Assembly (NCBI RefSeq): GCF_000003815.2
Contig: NC_049994.1
Span: forward strand, 7,445,789-7,509,788
Origin: Branchiostoma floridae
Taxonomy: Eukaryota; Chordata; Leptocardii; Amphioxiformes; Branchiostomatidae
Length of the DNA: 64,000 nucleotides
Direction of reading: 5' to 3'
The notes below the pieces were generated by a model that did no database searches, had not been told where the DNA came from, and saw only the letters and a list, made by a program, of their open reading frames with translations. How positions within the stretch are numbered: the first letter of the stretch is position 1; each line of letters begins with the position of its first letter. The position numbers and the translations under genes are program-made. Of the stretch, positions 11,090-22,212 are shown one piece after another.

Positions 11090-11990
11090 GATTGACTTGA
11101 AATTTGGCACAAAGGTAGAGTAGGCCAATACCCTCAGGTGTTTTTTTCATTTTTTTCATATCTGCCTTTAAAATGATTTTATTGAGGTTATTGTCAATTT
11201 TTATGTATATTTCGGGCTCCTGTACCCTGGTATTACAGCCAAATGACATGAAATTTGATACAGAGGTGCCTTGATCATATGCTCACCTAGATTCAATAAC
11301 AGTTTTGGCATGCGGTACAACAAAATGCTTAATTTTGCGATTTTTGGCCATTTTTTGACCAGAAAAGGACATTTTTGGCCCCTGTAGCCTCGTTTTACAA
11401 CCAAATGATCTGAAATTTGGTATAAAAGTGCTCTTCAATTATGTGCACATAAATTCAATAAAAGTTTTCCCATACGGTACAACAAAATGCTTAATTTTGC
11501 GATTTTTTGACCAAAAAAGGACATTTTTGGCTCCTGTAGCCTCGTTTTACAACCAAGTGATCTGAAATTTGGTATAAAAGTGCCCTTCAATTATGTGCAC
11601 ATAAATTCAATAAAAGTTTTCCCATACGGTACAACAAAATACTTAATTTTGCGATTTTTGGCCATTTTTTGACCAAAAAAGGACATTTTTGGCTCCTGTA
11701 GCCTCGTTTTACAACCAAATGATCTGAAATTTGGTATAAAAGTGCCCTTCAATTATGTGCACATAAATTCAATAAAAGTTTTCCCATACGGTACAACAAA
11801 TGCTTAATTTTGCGATTTTATGGCCATTTTTTGACAAAATTTTGACATTTTTGGCTCCTGTTCCCTCGATTTACAACCTAATGACCCGTAAATTGGTAAA
11901 GGGGTGCTCTAGATATTTATTCAAATGACCCATGTATATTTTTTTGGCATGGACCACTTTAAAATGATATATTTGGGGTTTTTTTGGTCA
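11090..11990. repeat. AT-rich satellite, monomer about 162 bp, five to six copies
   Basis: CCTGTANCC recurs at 11219, 11381, 11533, 11695 and 11857 (spacing 162, 152, 162, 162). Each monomer contains TGAAATTTGGTATAAAAGTG-like and CATACGGTACAACAAAATGC-like segments. The outer monomers are the most diverged. Confidence 0.9.
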
Positions 11991-12560
11991 TTTTTGAATG
12001 GCCAAAGGGGTCAACGACCTCAAGGCCTATTGTTGCATGAGGGAGATGGCTGAAATATGCTGTATTTGCTCTCAAGCAAATGTCGGCCTTTCTAGTTTCT
12101 ATATATATCTTTTGACCTGGACGCGCTATGGTCAGCTTGTGACGTATACGCGTAAGATAGCTTTGGCGTACTATTTTGATAATAGCAATAGTTTGAGTAA
12201 AGTAAAGTAAGTAATAGTTTGATAGTAGCACTGTCGCCAACTTCTATACTATCACTAGTCAGAGCTCTGTTACCGTTTAACATTTCTTGATCTATTAAAG
12301 GAAGATCTGGAAACTATGACCCCAAAGGAAAGGCGTGTGCGGGGCATTGGAGAGGGGAAAGTCTCAGAAGTGGTGACCCTAGCAGAAAATAAGATTTCTT
12401 GATAAAAAGAGTCACAGTTGGTAGTGGTGCCTGTTTTTTGTTTTGTTTTTAAACTCTCTGTTACGGCCTCTGGGTTGTTATGTCTGGGTCAAATCAGGAT
12501 CGTGTGTCATGGTACTCGCCGATACCCATATTCATCCACTCTACATCACAACCTTGACAT

Positions 12561-12930
12561 TTGTGTGTGTGTGTGTGTGTGTGTCCATAATGTGTGTGTA
12601 TGTGTGTCCATAATGTGTGTGTCCATAATGTGTGTGTGTGTGTGTGTTTACGTGAGTGCGTGTGTGTGAGTGCGCGCCTATGTGTGCGTGTCGTTATGTG
12701 TGTCTGCGTGGTGTTGTGTGTGTCTGTGTGCGTCCTGTGTGTTGTGTTTTTGTGTGTATGTGTGTGTGTGTGCGTGTCTGTGTGCCTGTGTTTCTGTGCG
12801 TGTGTGTCTCACTCTGTGTGTGTGAGTGCCTGTGTGTGAGTGCCTGTGTTTCTGTGCGTGTGTGTCTCACTGTGTGTGTGAGTGCCTGTGTGTGAGTACC
12901 TGTGTGTGTGCGTGCGTGTGTGACCTATAG
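12561..12930. repeat. (TG)n-rich simple repeat
   Basis: Long impure TG/TGTC/TGCG stretch with internal repeated blocks (GTGAGTGCCTGTG). The Cys/Val-rich reading frames over it are artefacts. Confidence 0.92.
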
Positions 12931-13834
12931 ATGGTGGGTGACCTTTAGTCCAACGCTTCCATCTTGCCTTTGTTCTAACTTCTACCCAAGAGCTGCTCCG
13001 TACGTACGGCCATTCCATAAATCTCTCCCGCTGTTTCCTGTGTGCGTCTGTGCTCGCGGCGGGGGGACGTCTCAGGTGACAGGGCTGTCTGGTAAACAGG
13101 TCTCAAGTTGGAGGTCACGGCCCTTGAAGGTCAAGCGAAGGTCATCTCCTGTTGTGTCTGTGAAGCTTGGAGTTCCCGCCTCCGTCCCATCGCGCACGGG
13201 CAGACCTGACCCTGTGACTCTGCGGTAACCATGTGCAGATGTGACCTGAGGTGATCAGACGACACACACGAGGGCCTCGCCAACTCTGTTCCCTGTATGA
13301 GGTACCCTGGAAAACCAGACATTTACCCTGGAAACCCAGACTTTGGGGACTTTACCCCTCTGCCGGCTGAAGTCCTTCCTCAGCTTATGTTACTGTTTTA
13401 TGCCACCGGAGGAATCTGCTTGGAGATTAAGTGTGACTGCACTGTCGCTGATTGGAGTTCAAATATGAATTTCTATCACGATGACGGATCAAAACCGTAT
13501 CTTTTGGTCAGGGCCGGCAGAGAATCATTAGTTCGGCAGCCAATGCAGGTCTTCCCGAGGAGCGTAGATAAGCACACTGGAGATTCGTCATGCAGGGAGA
13601 GTTTGCCGACCTAGCTAGAAGTATGAGGGAGTCGTGCACTTTTTTGTTTCTTTGTTTGTTTGTTTTATTTGAATCTCCATAGGTAGGTCTTCAGGAGACC
13701 TAGAAATTATTAGAATTCTTAGCGGCTTGTTATGGTACTGCAGCGTAAGCTTCTGTTTTGATATCTCGTTTTTCACCGAAATGTAGCGAGCTTTTTCAAG
13801 TCACCGTTAATCGTAGCTGTCCTCACTCGGTGTA

Positions 13835-13943
13835 CCGAAAGTGCGAAAAGGAACGAAAAGGAACGAAAAGGAACGAAAAGGAACGAAAAGGAACGAAAAG
13901 GAACGAAAAGGAACGAAAAGGAACGAAAAGGAACGAAAAGGAA
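13835..13943. repeat. Decamer array GGAACGAAAA, with unique head
   Basis: A head reading ACCGAAAGTGCGAAAA is followed by about nine tandem GGAACGAAAA units. The same head and unit recur at 15.1-15.7 kb. Confidence 0.92.
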
Positions 13944-15111
13944 TGGAGTATGAAGCAAACTTAAATAAAATCAATGAGAATATAAGGAATCGGTACTGCG
14001 GGCGTTAGAAGCCTATGAAACGTGTTTTATTTTACTGAGAATTTGACATTATCAAATTTTTACAGCGCTGTTTCAGGCTGTTGTTTTTGTGTGGCTAAAT
14101 TATTCTTTGAAGATCTGCGAAATACAAAGAAACGGAACTGAGATAAGAAAGTAAGGACTAAAATTCAGTGGGTGGTAGATGAATATCGATTATTATACAT
14201 TTTCAGGATGAGGCAAGATTGTAACGTTGTTGTTGTATTTGGGTGGCTTTTATTCTCCCTAGAGGGGAGCGCCGCATGCAAATGACCCGCGAAATCCGGT
14301 CAGGAAAGATATGCTAATAAACTGCTGCCCCACGAGCATGACAGCTCCTTTCAACAGGGCCAACAACATGGTTTTCTGGAGACTGGAGACATATCTTCTC
14401 GCTCGTTCACAACGAAAGAAAAGCTGTAAAATGAGAGACATATATACATTGTACCAAAGAGATTTCATCAAGTTGTACAATGAGTATTCATCATTTTGGC
14501 GGGAAGAAAGGTGCCAACGTGAGGAATTTGTGCAAAGGATATTGGGAAATACAATTTCTGTCAACAATTTTCCGTCATATTCAATACAAATAAATTTCTG
14601 CCTCTTGCGACCGACATCAGGCCCTCGCTGATGATAAAAAAATCCCAATGCCGGGTTTAGATGTCCTGGTTGCAAAACAAATTTAAGGCGTTGAATTGAT
14701 ATTAATGAAAGTGTGAAAAAAAAGGAAGGAAGAATAATTCCCAACATGCTGGGCTCGAACTTCCGATCGTCGACTTCCCTGGGTTCGAACATTCGACCTA
14801 TATTTCTCTAAGGTCAAGTTCTTACAAATTGTGCAATACATATACTTGTAACTTTGCTATCATTGCATTTTTTAAACAACTATATCCACATAGCATGGCT
14901 TTTTATGATAAAATATGCGCAATCGTTCTCAACATAATCCATTTCTTCTTGTGAAATTTTATAATATAAATGTAATATGGATATTCTAAGGAATGTTATA
15001 ACCACATTAACACGTACATGAACATAGATATGCATAGATAGGTCTCATCGATACTCATTGCTCCATGGATCCGTTGCTCTAGGAATATCGTGGAATCAAG
15101 TCCTCAAAGTG

Positions 15112-15710
15112 CCTTTACGTTCCTTGTATCTTTACCTTTTCGTTCCTTTTCCCTCCTTTTCGCACTTTCGGTACTTTCATTTTGTCCTTTCNNNNNNNNN
15201 NNNNNNNNNNNNNNNNNNNNNNNNNNNNNNNNNNNNNNNNNNNNNNNNNNNNNNNNNNNNNNNNNNNNNNNNNNNNNNNNNNNNNNNNNNNNNNNNNNNN
15301 NNNNNNNNNNNNNNNNNNNNNNNNNNNNNNNNNNNNNNNNNNNNNNNNNNNNNNNNNNNNNNNNNNNNNNNNNNNNNNNNNNNNNNNNNNNNNNNNNNNN
15401 NNNNNNNNNNNNNNNNNNNNNNNNNNNNNNNNNNNNNNNNNNNNNNNAGAAAGGACGAAAAGGAAGTACCGAAAGTGCGAAAAGGAACGAAAAGGACATT
15501 TGCTCCTTTTCGTTCCTTTTCGTTCCTTTTCGTTCCTTTTCGTTCCTTTTCGTTCCTTTTCGCACTTTCGGTACTTTCATTTTTGTTCCTTTTCGTTCCT
15601 TTTCGTTCCTTTTCGTTCCTTTTTGTTCCTTTTCGTTCCTTTTCGTTCCTTTTCGTTCCTTTTCGTTCCTTTTCGTTCCTTTTCGTTCCTTTTCGCACTT
15701 TCGGTAGACC
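15112..15710. repeat. Palindromic decamer cluster broken by assembly gap
   Basis: The decamer occurs in both orientations. The reverse form (TTTTCGTTCC) runs at 15130-15175 and 15506-15700; the forward form is at 15448-15500. The head ACCGAAAGTGCG / CGCACTTTCGGT occurs in both orientations. The N run 15192-15447 lies inside it. Confidence 0.85.
15192..15447. other. Assembly gap (256 N)
   Basis: Run of N inside the inverted decamer cluster; translated frames across it carry no information. Confidence 1.
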
Positions 15711-16568
15711 CTCCTCACTCTAGGTGAATTACTAGTATCTAAGAGGAGGAATTTGTCGACGTTGGACTACGTAGTACTAGTATGTGTTATCCAGAATTCT
15801 TCGTTAAGCATTATGATTATTTGAATTATTGACAAATTCTTCGCATCGTATCTAGTCAAAGCTTAAGGCTAGATAGACAAAAATCATAACGTAAACGCAG
15901 CCCCCAAAATTGCTGCTGCAGGACCAATGCCAACCACCAGGAGGCCCAAAACCGCTGGAACCACACCATCTACCCACCTACCAAAAACATCGCAATCCAT
16001 CCAGCAGTTCTTGATATGTATCCCCACACATCACATAGACTCAAAACAGGCCCTTCGTCTTCAACGAGGTAATGAAAAAAGGTACATTTAGCTCTATGTA
16101 AGATTAGGACACTACGAAAAGCATGTTTTCCTATCATTTCTTTTAAATACATGGTAAGTTAGATCAACCCTAGCACTCAGGGAGAGAAGTTAGTCAAGTC
16201 AAAGTTTATTGCACAACATTTGTAAAACGGGTACAAGGTATGGCAAACTTAGGTAACGTTATATTGTACAGACAACTAGCAATATGCTAGTAGTGGAATT
16301 AATCTAACAAAGTAACAATAGATAAAGGTTATGCAATGTTCTATTGCTAATAACATGAAAACATACTACATTCAGGCTGTATTTTATACAAACAATATGA
16401 CTGAGAGTAGACATAGCGAGGATCTTATCATCTAGTATATACATTACTATGACAATGTGTACAAAATTATGTTGAAATCATGAGGTTCCTTTTCTGCAAT
16501 GATGTGTATATGTATTGGGCTAGCTACGTAAACGGAAACAGTGTCGGGACATGACATAAGTACATGAA

Positions 16569-16668
16569 NNNNNNNNNNNNNNNNNNNNNNNNNNNNNNNN
16601 NNNNNNNNNNNNNNNNNNNNNNNNNNNNNNNNNNNNNNNNNNNNNNNNNNNNNNNNNNNNNNNNNNNN
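16569..16668. other. Assembly gap (100 N)
   Basis: A run of exactly 100 N, the usual placeholder for unknown size. Confidence 1.
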
Positions 16669-16790
16669 AATTTAGGCTCTTTTCTTCATAGGAAAGTGGG
16701 GACCTTCTTATCATGAAAATGGTATTCATTTTTCTACGCCTTTCTTTTGCATGTTTGGACCATAGTTGGGAGGCATCATTGCATCATAAA

Positions 16791-17055
16791 GTTACGGCCG
16801 CGTGGCGCGTTGACACACCCGATCCCTCGATCTCGGAAGTTAAGCAACGCGACGGTCCGGACAGTGCTTGGATGGGAGACCAACCAAGGACGTCCGGATT
16901 GCTGTAGCCTCACGAAGCTTTCCACGAAATCGTCTTCCGGGAGGGACGTAAAACGGGGGTCCCGTGCTCGAGGAGGTGCCTCGACCACGTTAATCAGCCT
17001 CATTACTCATAATGGGTACCTACTGGCTGGCAAAATACACCTGGTGATTATAAAA
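16791..17055 (+). mobile_element. 5S rRNA-derived SINE (or 5S pseudogene with SINE-like tail)
   Basis: The first 120 bp (16791-16910) align along the full length of 5S rRNA: TACGGCC near the start, CACCCGATC, GATCTCGGAAGTTAAGCA, CTTGGATGGGAGACC and GCTGTAGCCT at the end. The internal Pol III control regions (A box, C box) are readable. The 5' GCCTAC and the middle have changes that would break pairing. A tail without 5S similarity follows, with GGGACGTAAAACGGGGGTCC, ending in A/T-rich sequence. This is the structure expected of a SINE3-type 5S-headed element. Confidence 0.7.
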
Positions 17056-17316
17056 TTATTCTGATTATACAAATGCAGTACAAAAGGTCATATACGAGGG
17101 GGCCAGAATCGACCTTGACCCTCGTCTTCTCAACCCCTACCCACGTACTAAATATCATAATAATCCATCCAGAGGTTCTAGAGTTTTGCTGACCACAATT
17201 ATCCGGAAACACAGACATACAAACACGCACGCCAAAAACTGAGCCGTTTTCGTGGAGGTAACAAATCGTGTTTCAGGAGATGCCGCCGAGCTCACGATGT
17301 TATAGGTTATTCCAGG

Positions 17317-17604
17317 CTAGGGATTGTCACGCCAAAGATGGAACCCGTTACCACACGGTGATCCCCGCTGATTCAAACAGCACGTACAACCTCCCCTGAC
17401 CCGAGAATTCCTGCCGACAAACCACAAGTTGACTCTGTGCCACTCGGGCCGCTCTGCAAACACCATCAGTCGTGCGGGCCTGTCACTTCCAGATGCGGGG
17501 AGGGAGAAGAGAAACACTCCGTCAGTTTGTCCAGATGTCACGGGGACACCAAATGTCATCCCTGTCATTATAACAAGGAGATAGAAGAAAAACTGGCATA
17601 CCAC
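17317..17604 (-). CDS. Orphan ORF with signal-peptide-like N terminus, 95 aa
   Basis: I do not recognise this protein. From the ATG at 17604 it starts MVCQFFFYLLVIMTGMTFGV, a typical secretory signal, then a short mature part with one cluster of Cys (GGCTCCLNQRGSPCGNG), ending at TAG 17317-17319. No intron is needed. There is no clear polyadenylation signal or promoter, and it lies among repeats, so chance is quite possible. Confidence 0.25.
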   Translation of the reverse strand: MVCQFFFYLLVIMTGMTFGVPVTSGQTDGVFLFSLPASGSDRPARLMVFAERPEWHRVNLWFVGRNSRVRGGCTCCLNQRGSPCGNGFHLWRDNP

Positions 17605-17623
17605 ATGGTTGTCATTGTGGTGG

Positions 17624-17738
17624 TACCGTAAAATGGGAAAATGTTCGCGGGAATTTTAATTTCGAGGTAGAGAGAAAATTTCCGTGTTCGCGGTGGTTTT
17701 GAGTTCGTGGTTGAAACCGCCATGCAGGTTTTACCGTA
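17624..17738. mobile_element. Short MITE-like element, TACCGTAAAA ends
   Basis: Ends TACCGTAAAA and TTTTACCGTA are perfect inverted repeats flanked by or including TA. The interior has GTTCGCGGTGGTTTT-like sequence shared with the element at 17896. Confidence 0.55.
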
Positions 17739-17895
17739 GAAGGCCAAAAGTTTACGCTGAAGAGGTTACCACAGACCTAGAATCACCGTGAAGATTTATC
17801 ATTTTACAGTATTTGGGGGAAGAGTATCTGCTGAGCTCAGCATGCAGAAATCAATCGCAAAACTCCAAAATGGTGCCAATGATGAATTGGGAAAC

Positions 17896-18085
17896 TACTG
17901 TAAAAGACGAAATATTCGTGAGGATTTGATTTCGCAGTGTGGAGTGTTCGCGGTGGTTTAGAAGTTCGCGGTTTCAACAATGTGGTAGGCATGCAAAAGA
18001 CATAACACTAAAATTCCCGTCGTGATTTTCAGTTCGCAGTAAGGAGGGCACCTCGAAGACCGCGAATATTTCCCCTTTTACAGTA
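17896..18085. mobile_element. MITE of TACTGTAAA family
   Basis: 190 bp between TACTGTAAAAG and CCTTTTACAGTA. The TA at each end is consistent with a Tc1/mariner-type TA target duplication. Confidence 0.6.
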
Positions 18086-18503
18086 TATCATCGACTTGGT
18101 GAAGTATGTGGACATTTGCCAACCCTTTCACAACATAATATATTTGGTGACATGATATCATATCGAAATACTGTCACGCATTCACGACCTTCCCACGACT
18201 TGCCCCCGACCACTCCACAACCGATTGCAAGGTCGGCGCTGGGTCGGGAGTTTGCCTGGAATACAATTTCAGCCCAAGTTCGCTCCTCTGATCGCATCAA
18301 TATAAAGTGTGACTTTCCCGTCTTTGAGTCAAAGTTTCACACTTGACCGTCGGCAGACGACTTCTAAAGACTTGTACGCAACCTCGCCGACCAACTCTCA
18401 AACCACGGAAGACCTTGCCCACTACAACATTGTCTAGAGGAGGTCGGGAGGCCATGGTCAGCTATGAGCTAAGTGTGACAGGGGCTTTTCGCTGTACCAT
18501 CTC

Positions 18504-18596
18504 TAGCCTGGATATATACCACACCCCAGCCCGATCTAGAAAAATTTGAAAGATATTTTTGAGATCGGGCTGAGGTGTGGTGTGGTATCCAGGGTA
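18504..18596. mobile_element. Foldback element 2 of AGCCTGG hairpin family
   Basis: The left arm TAGCCTGGATATATACCACA and onward pairs with the right arm ending GTGTGGTATCCAGGGTA. The inner arm CCCAGCCCGATCT pairs with AGATCGGGCTG. It shares its inner segment with element 3. Confidence 0.7.
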
Positions 18597-19340
18597 TACC
18601 ATCTCTTGATCTATCCTGCACCATCCCTTTTTGGCCACACATGTGTTTTCACATCTCAGTCAGCGGCTTTGCTCCGTCTGTTGTTCAAGTGTAACTCAAG
18701 ACATTATTTGCTGTTTCTAGAATGTGGTCTTGTTTCTTGTTTAAGCACCCATGTCCATAAGATCCTTACAGAGCTGTGTCCCTATACACACATACACACA
18801 CACCGACTAAAAATGTCACCAAATACCAACACAGACTAGGGTTTTCGTGGCTCTGGGAAGACAATGTGGATTGCTTGTTGAGGTTTCACGGCAAGTTCTC
18901 ACGAAACCAAACACACAGACGGAAGGGGAAATAGCCATCTATTGTCAATCGTTAAATGCCACCCAGCGCTGTGTTTGGTGACAGCGAACTCAAGTGGGGT
19001 TGGATAAATAAGCACCATAAACTATACATAACCCCCTGCCTTTATTCATATGGCTGTGTCTAGCCTGATTAAATCTCGCTTATAGCAGCCCGCCAAACAT
19101 CCACCGGCCTCCGCGGGGAAGGGGCAGTTACAGCCCTGGACAGCGGAGTTTGTGTTACACAGACTAGGCTGTGTCTACGGTACCTTCTAGCTTGGTAACC
19201 ATTCTCCTCTATTCGGGTACCGGCTACAGGGCCAACATGCCCCCAGAGACATTTTACCATAATCCCCCTCCCCGAATTAGCCCCCCACCCCCACCCCCGC
19301 TAATGGAGCTATCATAAGGATTTTGATGCCAAGCTAGACC

Positions 19341-19433
19341 TAGCCTGGATACCAGACCCCAGCCCGATCTCAACTATATGGCGTCCACACGATAGATATT
19401 TTTGAGATCGGATGGGGTCTGATATTCAGCCTA
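19341..19433. mobile_element. Foldback element 3 of AGCCTGG hairpin family
   Basis: TAGCCTGGATACCAGACCCC pairs with GGGGTCTGATATTCAGCCTA. The interior AGATATTTTTGAGATCGG is also present in element 2, so both are copies of one family and not chance palindromes. Confidence 0.7.
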
Positions 19434-19728
19434 ATCTAGACCAGCCCCCAAACATCGCGAAAATTAGGCAACATACGGTGAATAATTTTTCCAGTCGGCC
19501 AAAGAAGTGCCCAGGGAGTCTGTTTTAGTCTAGAATTTCCAAAGTCAGACTCTGTTTGGGGATCCGGTGGTATCTTTGGACGGATAACTTCTCTGGTAAA
19601 GCTATTCGCGCGCGTGTTGAGCGATTGGTAGTAAATAAATCTACATATTCTTCATGAAACAACCGGGTCCAAAGACAAATAGTACATGTTTTACTTCCAT
19701 TGCGAAGGGGCCCTTTAGGCTGTTAATG

Positions 19729-19732
<4 letters not shown>

Positions 19733-19792
<60 letters not shown>

Positions 19793-19808
19793 CAGACAGA
19801 CAGAGAAA
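19733..19808. repeat. (GA)n microsatellite
   Basis: Nearly pure GA run followed by GACA units; CA-rich sequence follows at 19838-19858. Confidence 0.95.
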
Positions 19809-20559
19809 GAGACATACAGACATTCACACACCGTGGCACACACACACACATACACACACTCAGTATAGCAACTACGCTTACATGTTCACAATGAAATTCC
19901 AACAGCGTACAGTGTTGTAAATTTCATCGGGCCATGTTGATCCTTGAGCCGGGAAGCTGGCCAGTGTAGGCCCCAGAAAAAGGCTGGCATCCAGGCTACC
20001 ACCAAACCCCTTATTAAACATCCAGTATCCATACACAAACAACATAGGTAGTTTCTTCTACTGTATCTAGACAACGTAAATACAAGAGCAAACGAGGGAC
20101 ACAGCATTAAGAGATTAAAGCATGGCCGACTTGTCGAAGTTACTTTTTACAAGCGAGAGGAAACAACCACATCCCAAACACTTGGCTTGCGTTTCCAAAA
20201 TCAAAGGCATTTTCGAAGTCTTCTATCAAATGTAATCTAGTGGCAAGTTTCCAATTGGCCGAATCTCAGTGCAATTTCAAATCTGCTGGTGTAGCGCCAG
20301 GGTTTATAGTTCCGTGCCCTAAAAACCTGGAACAGTTTGCCAAAATTGCGATTGTCTGGGTTTTTTTGGCAAGTTTCCTGTGGCCACAACTGTGTCAGAA
20401 GAATGTTGGCTAAACTCAAACCAGTTTTGCTCATTCAACGAAGAGCTAACCTTCCACTGGTTGTGACAGAGAAGACAGACGCTATGTACAGTATTTACAG
20501 GTTCATTGTATTGGATAAATCTCTTTTCGTCAAGTACAATGACCTGTGAACCACAGCTT

Positions 20560-20690
20560 AACGTACTGCTAAGGGCTGCAACCCTTTCCAGTAGCGTGGA
20601 TGTAGGGTGAGCGACAACAGCTGGGATTCGAACCCACGACTTTTTGGTCCAGAGGCACTAACTCACGAAACTACATTTACCTTAGATAAT
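20560..20690 (-). mobile_element. tRNA-derived SINE-like sequence
   Basis: The minus strand reads TCGTGGGTTCGAATCCCAGC (plus 20621-20640), a near-perfect Pol III B box, preceded by a tRNA-like GTTAGTGCCTCTGG segment. Boundaries are approximate. Confidence 0.5.
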
Positions 20691-20758
20691 TTGTAGTCAC
20701 CCTGTACACTGAACGTAGTTTTCTTTTCCAGTCATACAGTGGACAAGACTTGACACAG

Positions 20759-20930
20759 TACTGTAAATTCGGTTATTTTCACGGCAAGCTAATTTTGCAG
20801 TAAGATGGCAAGTTAGTTTTAAGTTTACCGTTGAAACAATAGTAATTTAAAACATATATTCAGTGTCAAGTTCTGGACACCTCTCACCACGAAAATTAAA
20901 CCAATGCAAAAATTTTAAGGATTTACAGTA
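20759..20930. mobile_element. MITE of TACTGTAAA family
   Basis: 172 bp. Ends are TACTGTAAAT and ATTTACAGTA; the interior contains AAAATTAAACCAATGCAAAA near the right end, as in the other copies. Confidence 0.6.
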
Positions 20931-21599
20931 ATTGAATCAAGTCACTAAACAAAAAAGGCAATCAGTTGCAGATAGAGAGAACGAAGGAAAATATTTTGAA
21001 AGAATTAGCCCTTGGATGTGTCTATCAACAATTTCTCTCTAAGGAGTTAGAGGAATGGAAAATGCCTGTCAACATTATGTATTTGGAAGAGAAACTTTCC
21101 TCTTAATCCAGTCCTTTCATGCTATTAAATTAGCTTGAAAGACTCTAACATTGTTCTGTGATTTTAAGAAAGACAGAAAATCATTTGTTGAGATGGCAAA
21201 ATCGGCACTTGAAAATCCAAGTCCGCAAGCATACCTGTATATATTAAAGGTATTCTAGCTTGTCCAGTCAAAATCAAACAAGTGATCCCCTCTACATAAG
21301 GACCACCTGGCTTTTGATATAGCCAAACCTGTACTAGTGACCACCTCTATACATGTTACAAGAAATAAGAACAAAACAATTGCTTACCACGACTATTGTT
21401 TGTTTTTCTTCCATCAGTATTTATTCTGCAAGAACAAAGACATATAACTGTTGCACACGGAGATAGATTGAATCATAGCAATTCTAAATTGTCAACTACA
21501 TGTACTTTGTAATTTTGTATGATGTTGTTTTATCTGATATTGTTTTTAAACTCCAGTGTGATTAAGTATTTTGATGTTATTCTTTACAAAGGCCTATCA

Positions 21600-21778
21600 T
21601 ACTGTAAGTATATCTATTCTTGCGAGGACTCAATTTCTTACTAAGAGGGGAAAGACAGTTTTAGATTCGCAATAACGTAGTGGTAATACGAAACGCACAT
21701 TCTCATGGTGCCCCATATTTGCTGTGAGATGTAGATTCGAAAATAAAACAACTGCAAACATTTTGAACATTTACAGTA
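21600..21778. mobile_element. MITE of TACTGTAAA family
   Basis: 179 bp. Starts TACTGTAAGT; the right end reads AAAACAACTGCAAACATTTT and then TTTACAGTA, shared with the copy at 24004. Confidence 0.6.
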
Positions 21779-22095
21779 ATTCTTGATGTTGACTGACAAC
21801 CAATAGATTCCTTTCACCAACAAAGTACAACATTTGCTCTGACATTGGAATTTCTACTGATGTCACTAAATAACCAAAGACACATAACTATTTTGGAGTC
21901 AAAGAAATACACAAAACATTTCTTTTCTAATCACTTGAAAGCTTATAATGTGATAATAGACCCTTGTAAATAATAAACATCTGCAAACATTCACCACTTG
22001 CCCTTTCTATTTCTTAAACTAGAGGTTTTGGGTGCGTAACAGAGTTCTTATACTAGTAGGCTTGTTGCAAAGAACAGTATATACAGTACAACCAT

Positions 22096-22212
22096 CTACG
22101 CTATCGAGGCCAGGTAGTCCTTGACTTCACTGGGGCTGAGTCGACGAAACCCGTTCTCATTACACAAGCCGATTTCTATGTTGTCTTCCGTCATCTGGCC
22201 TTCAAAACTCTC
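22096..22212 (-). CDS. PSMA2: PSMA2 last coding exon
   Basis: 117 bp, 38 codons then TAG. Acceptor TTCTCAG. It begins [11 protein letters not shown] and ends VKDYLASIA. Confidence 0.96.
   Translation of the reverse strand, partial: ESFEGQMTEDNIEIGLCNENGFRRLSPSEVKDYLASIA

Larger units (their letters stand above)
8104..22095. other. Gene-poor interval between collagen and PSMA2
   Basis: Between the collagen 3' UTR and the PSMA2 stop codon I find no recognisable conserved protein gene. The interval holds simple repeats, a satellite, SINE-like and foldback elements and MITEs, listed separately, plus two assembly gaps. PSMA2's 3' UTR must occupy part of its right end. Confidence 0.6.

Noticed and set aside
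12418-12895. Cys/Val-rich frames (MCVCV...) in 12.4-12.9 kb
   Set aside because: They are translations of the (TG)n repeat, open in several frames at once; no splice or codon signal.
14259-14792. 177-codon minus frame and overlapping 106-codon plus frame
   Set aside because: Open on both strands with no recognisable motif, splice context or conserved domain. The plus frame (VFWRLETYLL...REEFVQRILG) looks protein-like but cannot be supported.
15058-15727. Long frames rich in SFLFVPFR or KERKGTKRN
   Set aside because: Translations of the decamer array and of N; open on both strands because of the 10-bp repeat.
16195-16260. GTCAAAGTTTATTGCACAAC segment that looks like a LINE 3' tail
   Set aside because: The impression rests on resemblance only; no flanking element or target duplication visible.
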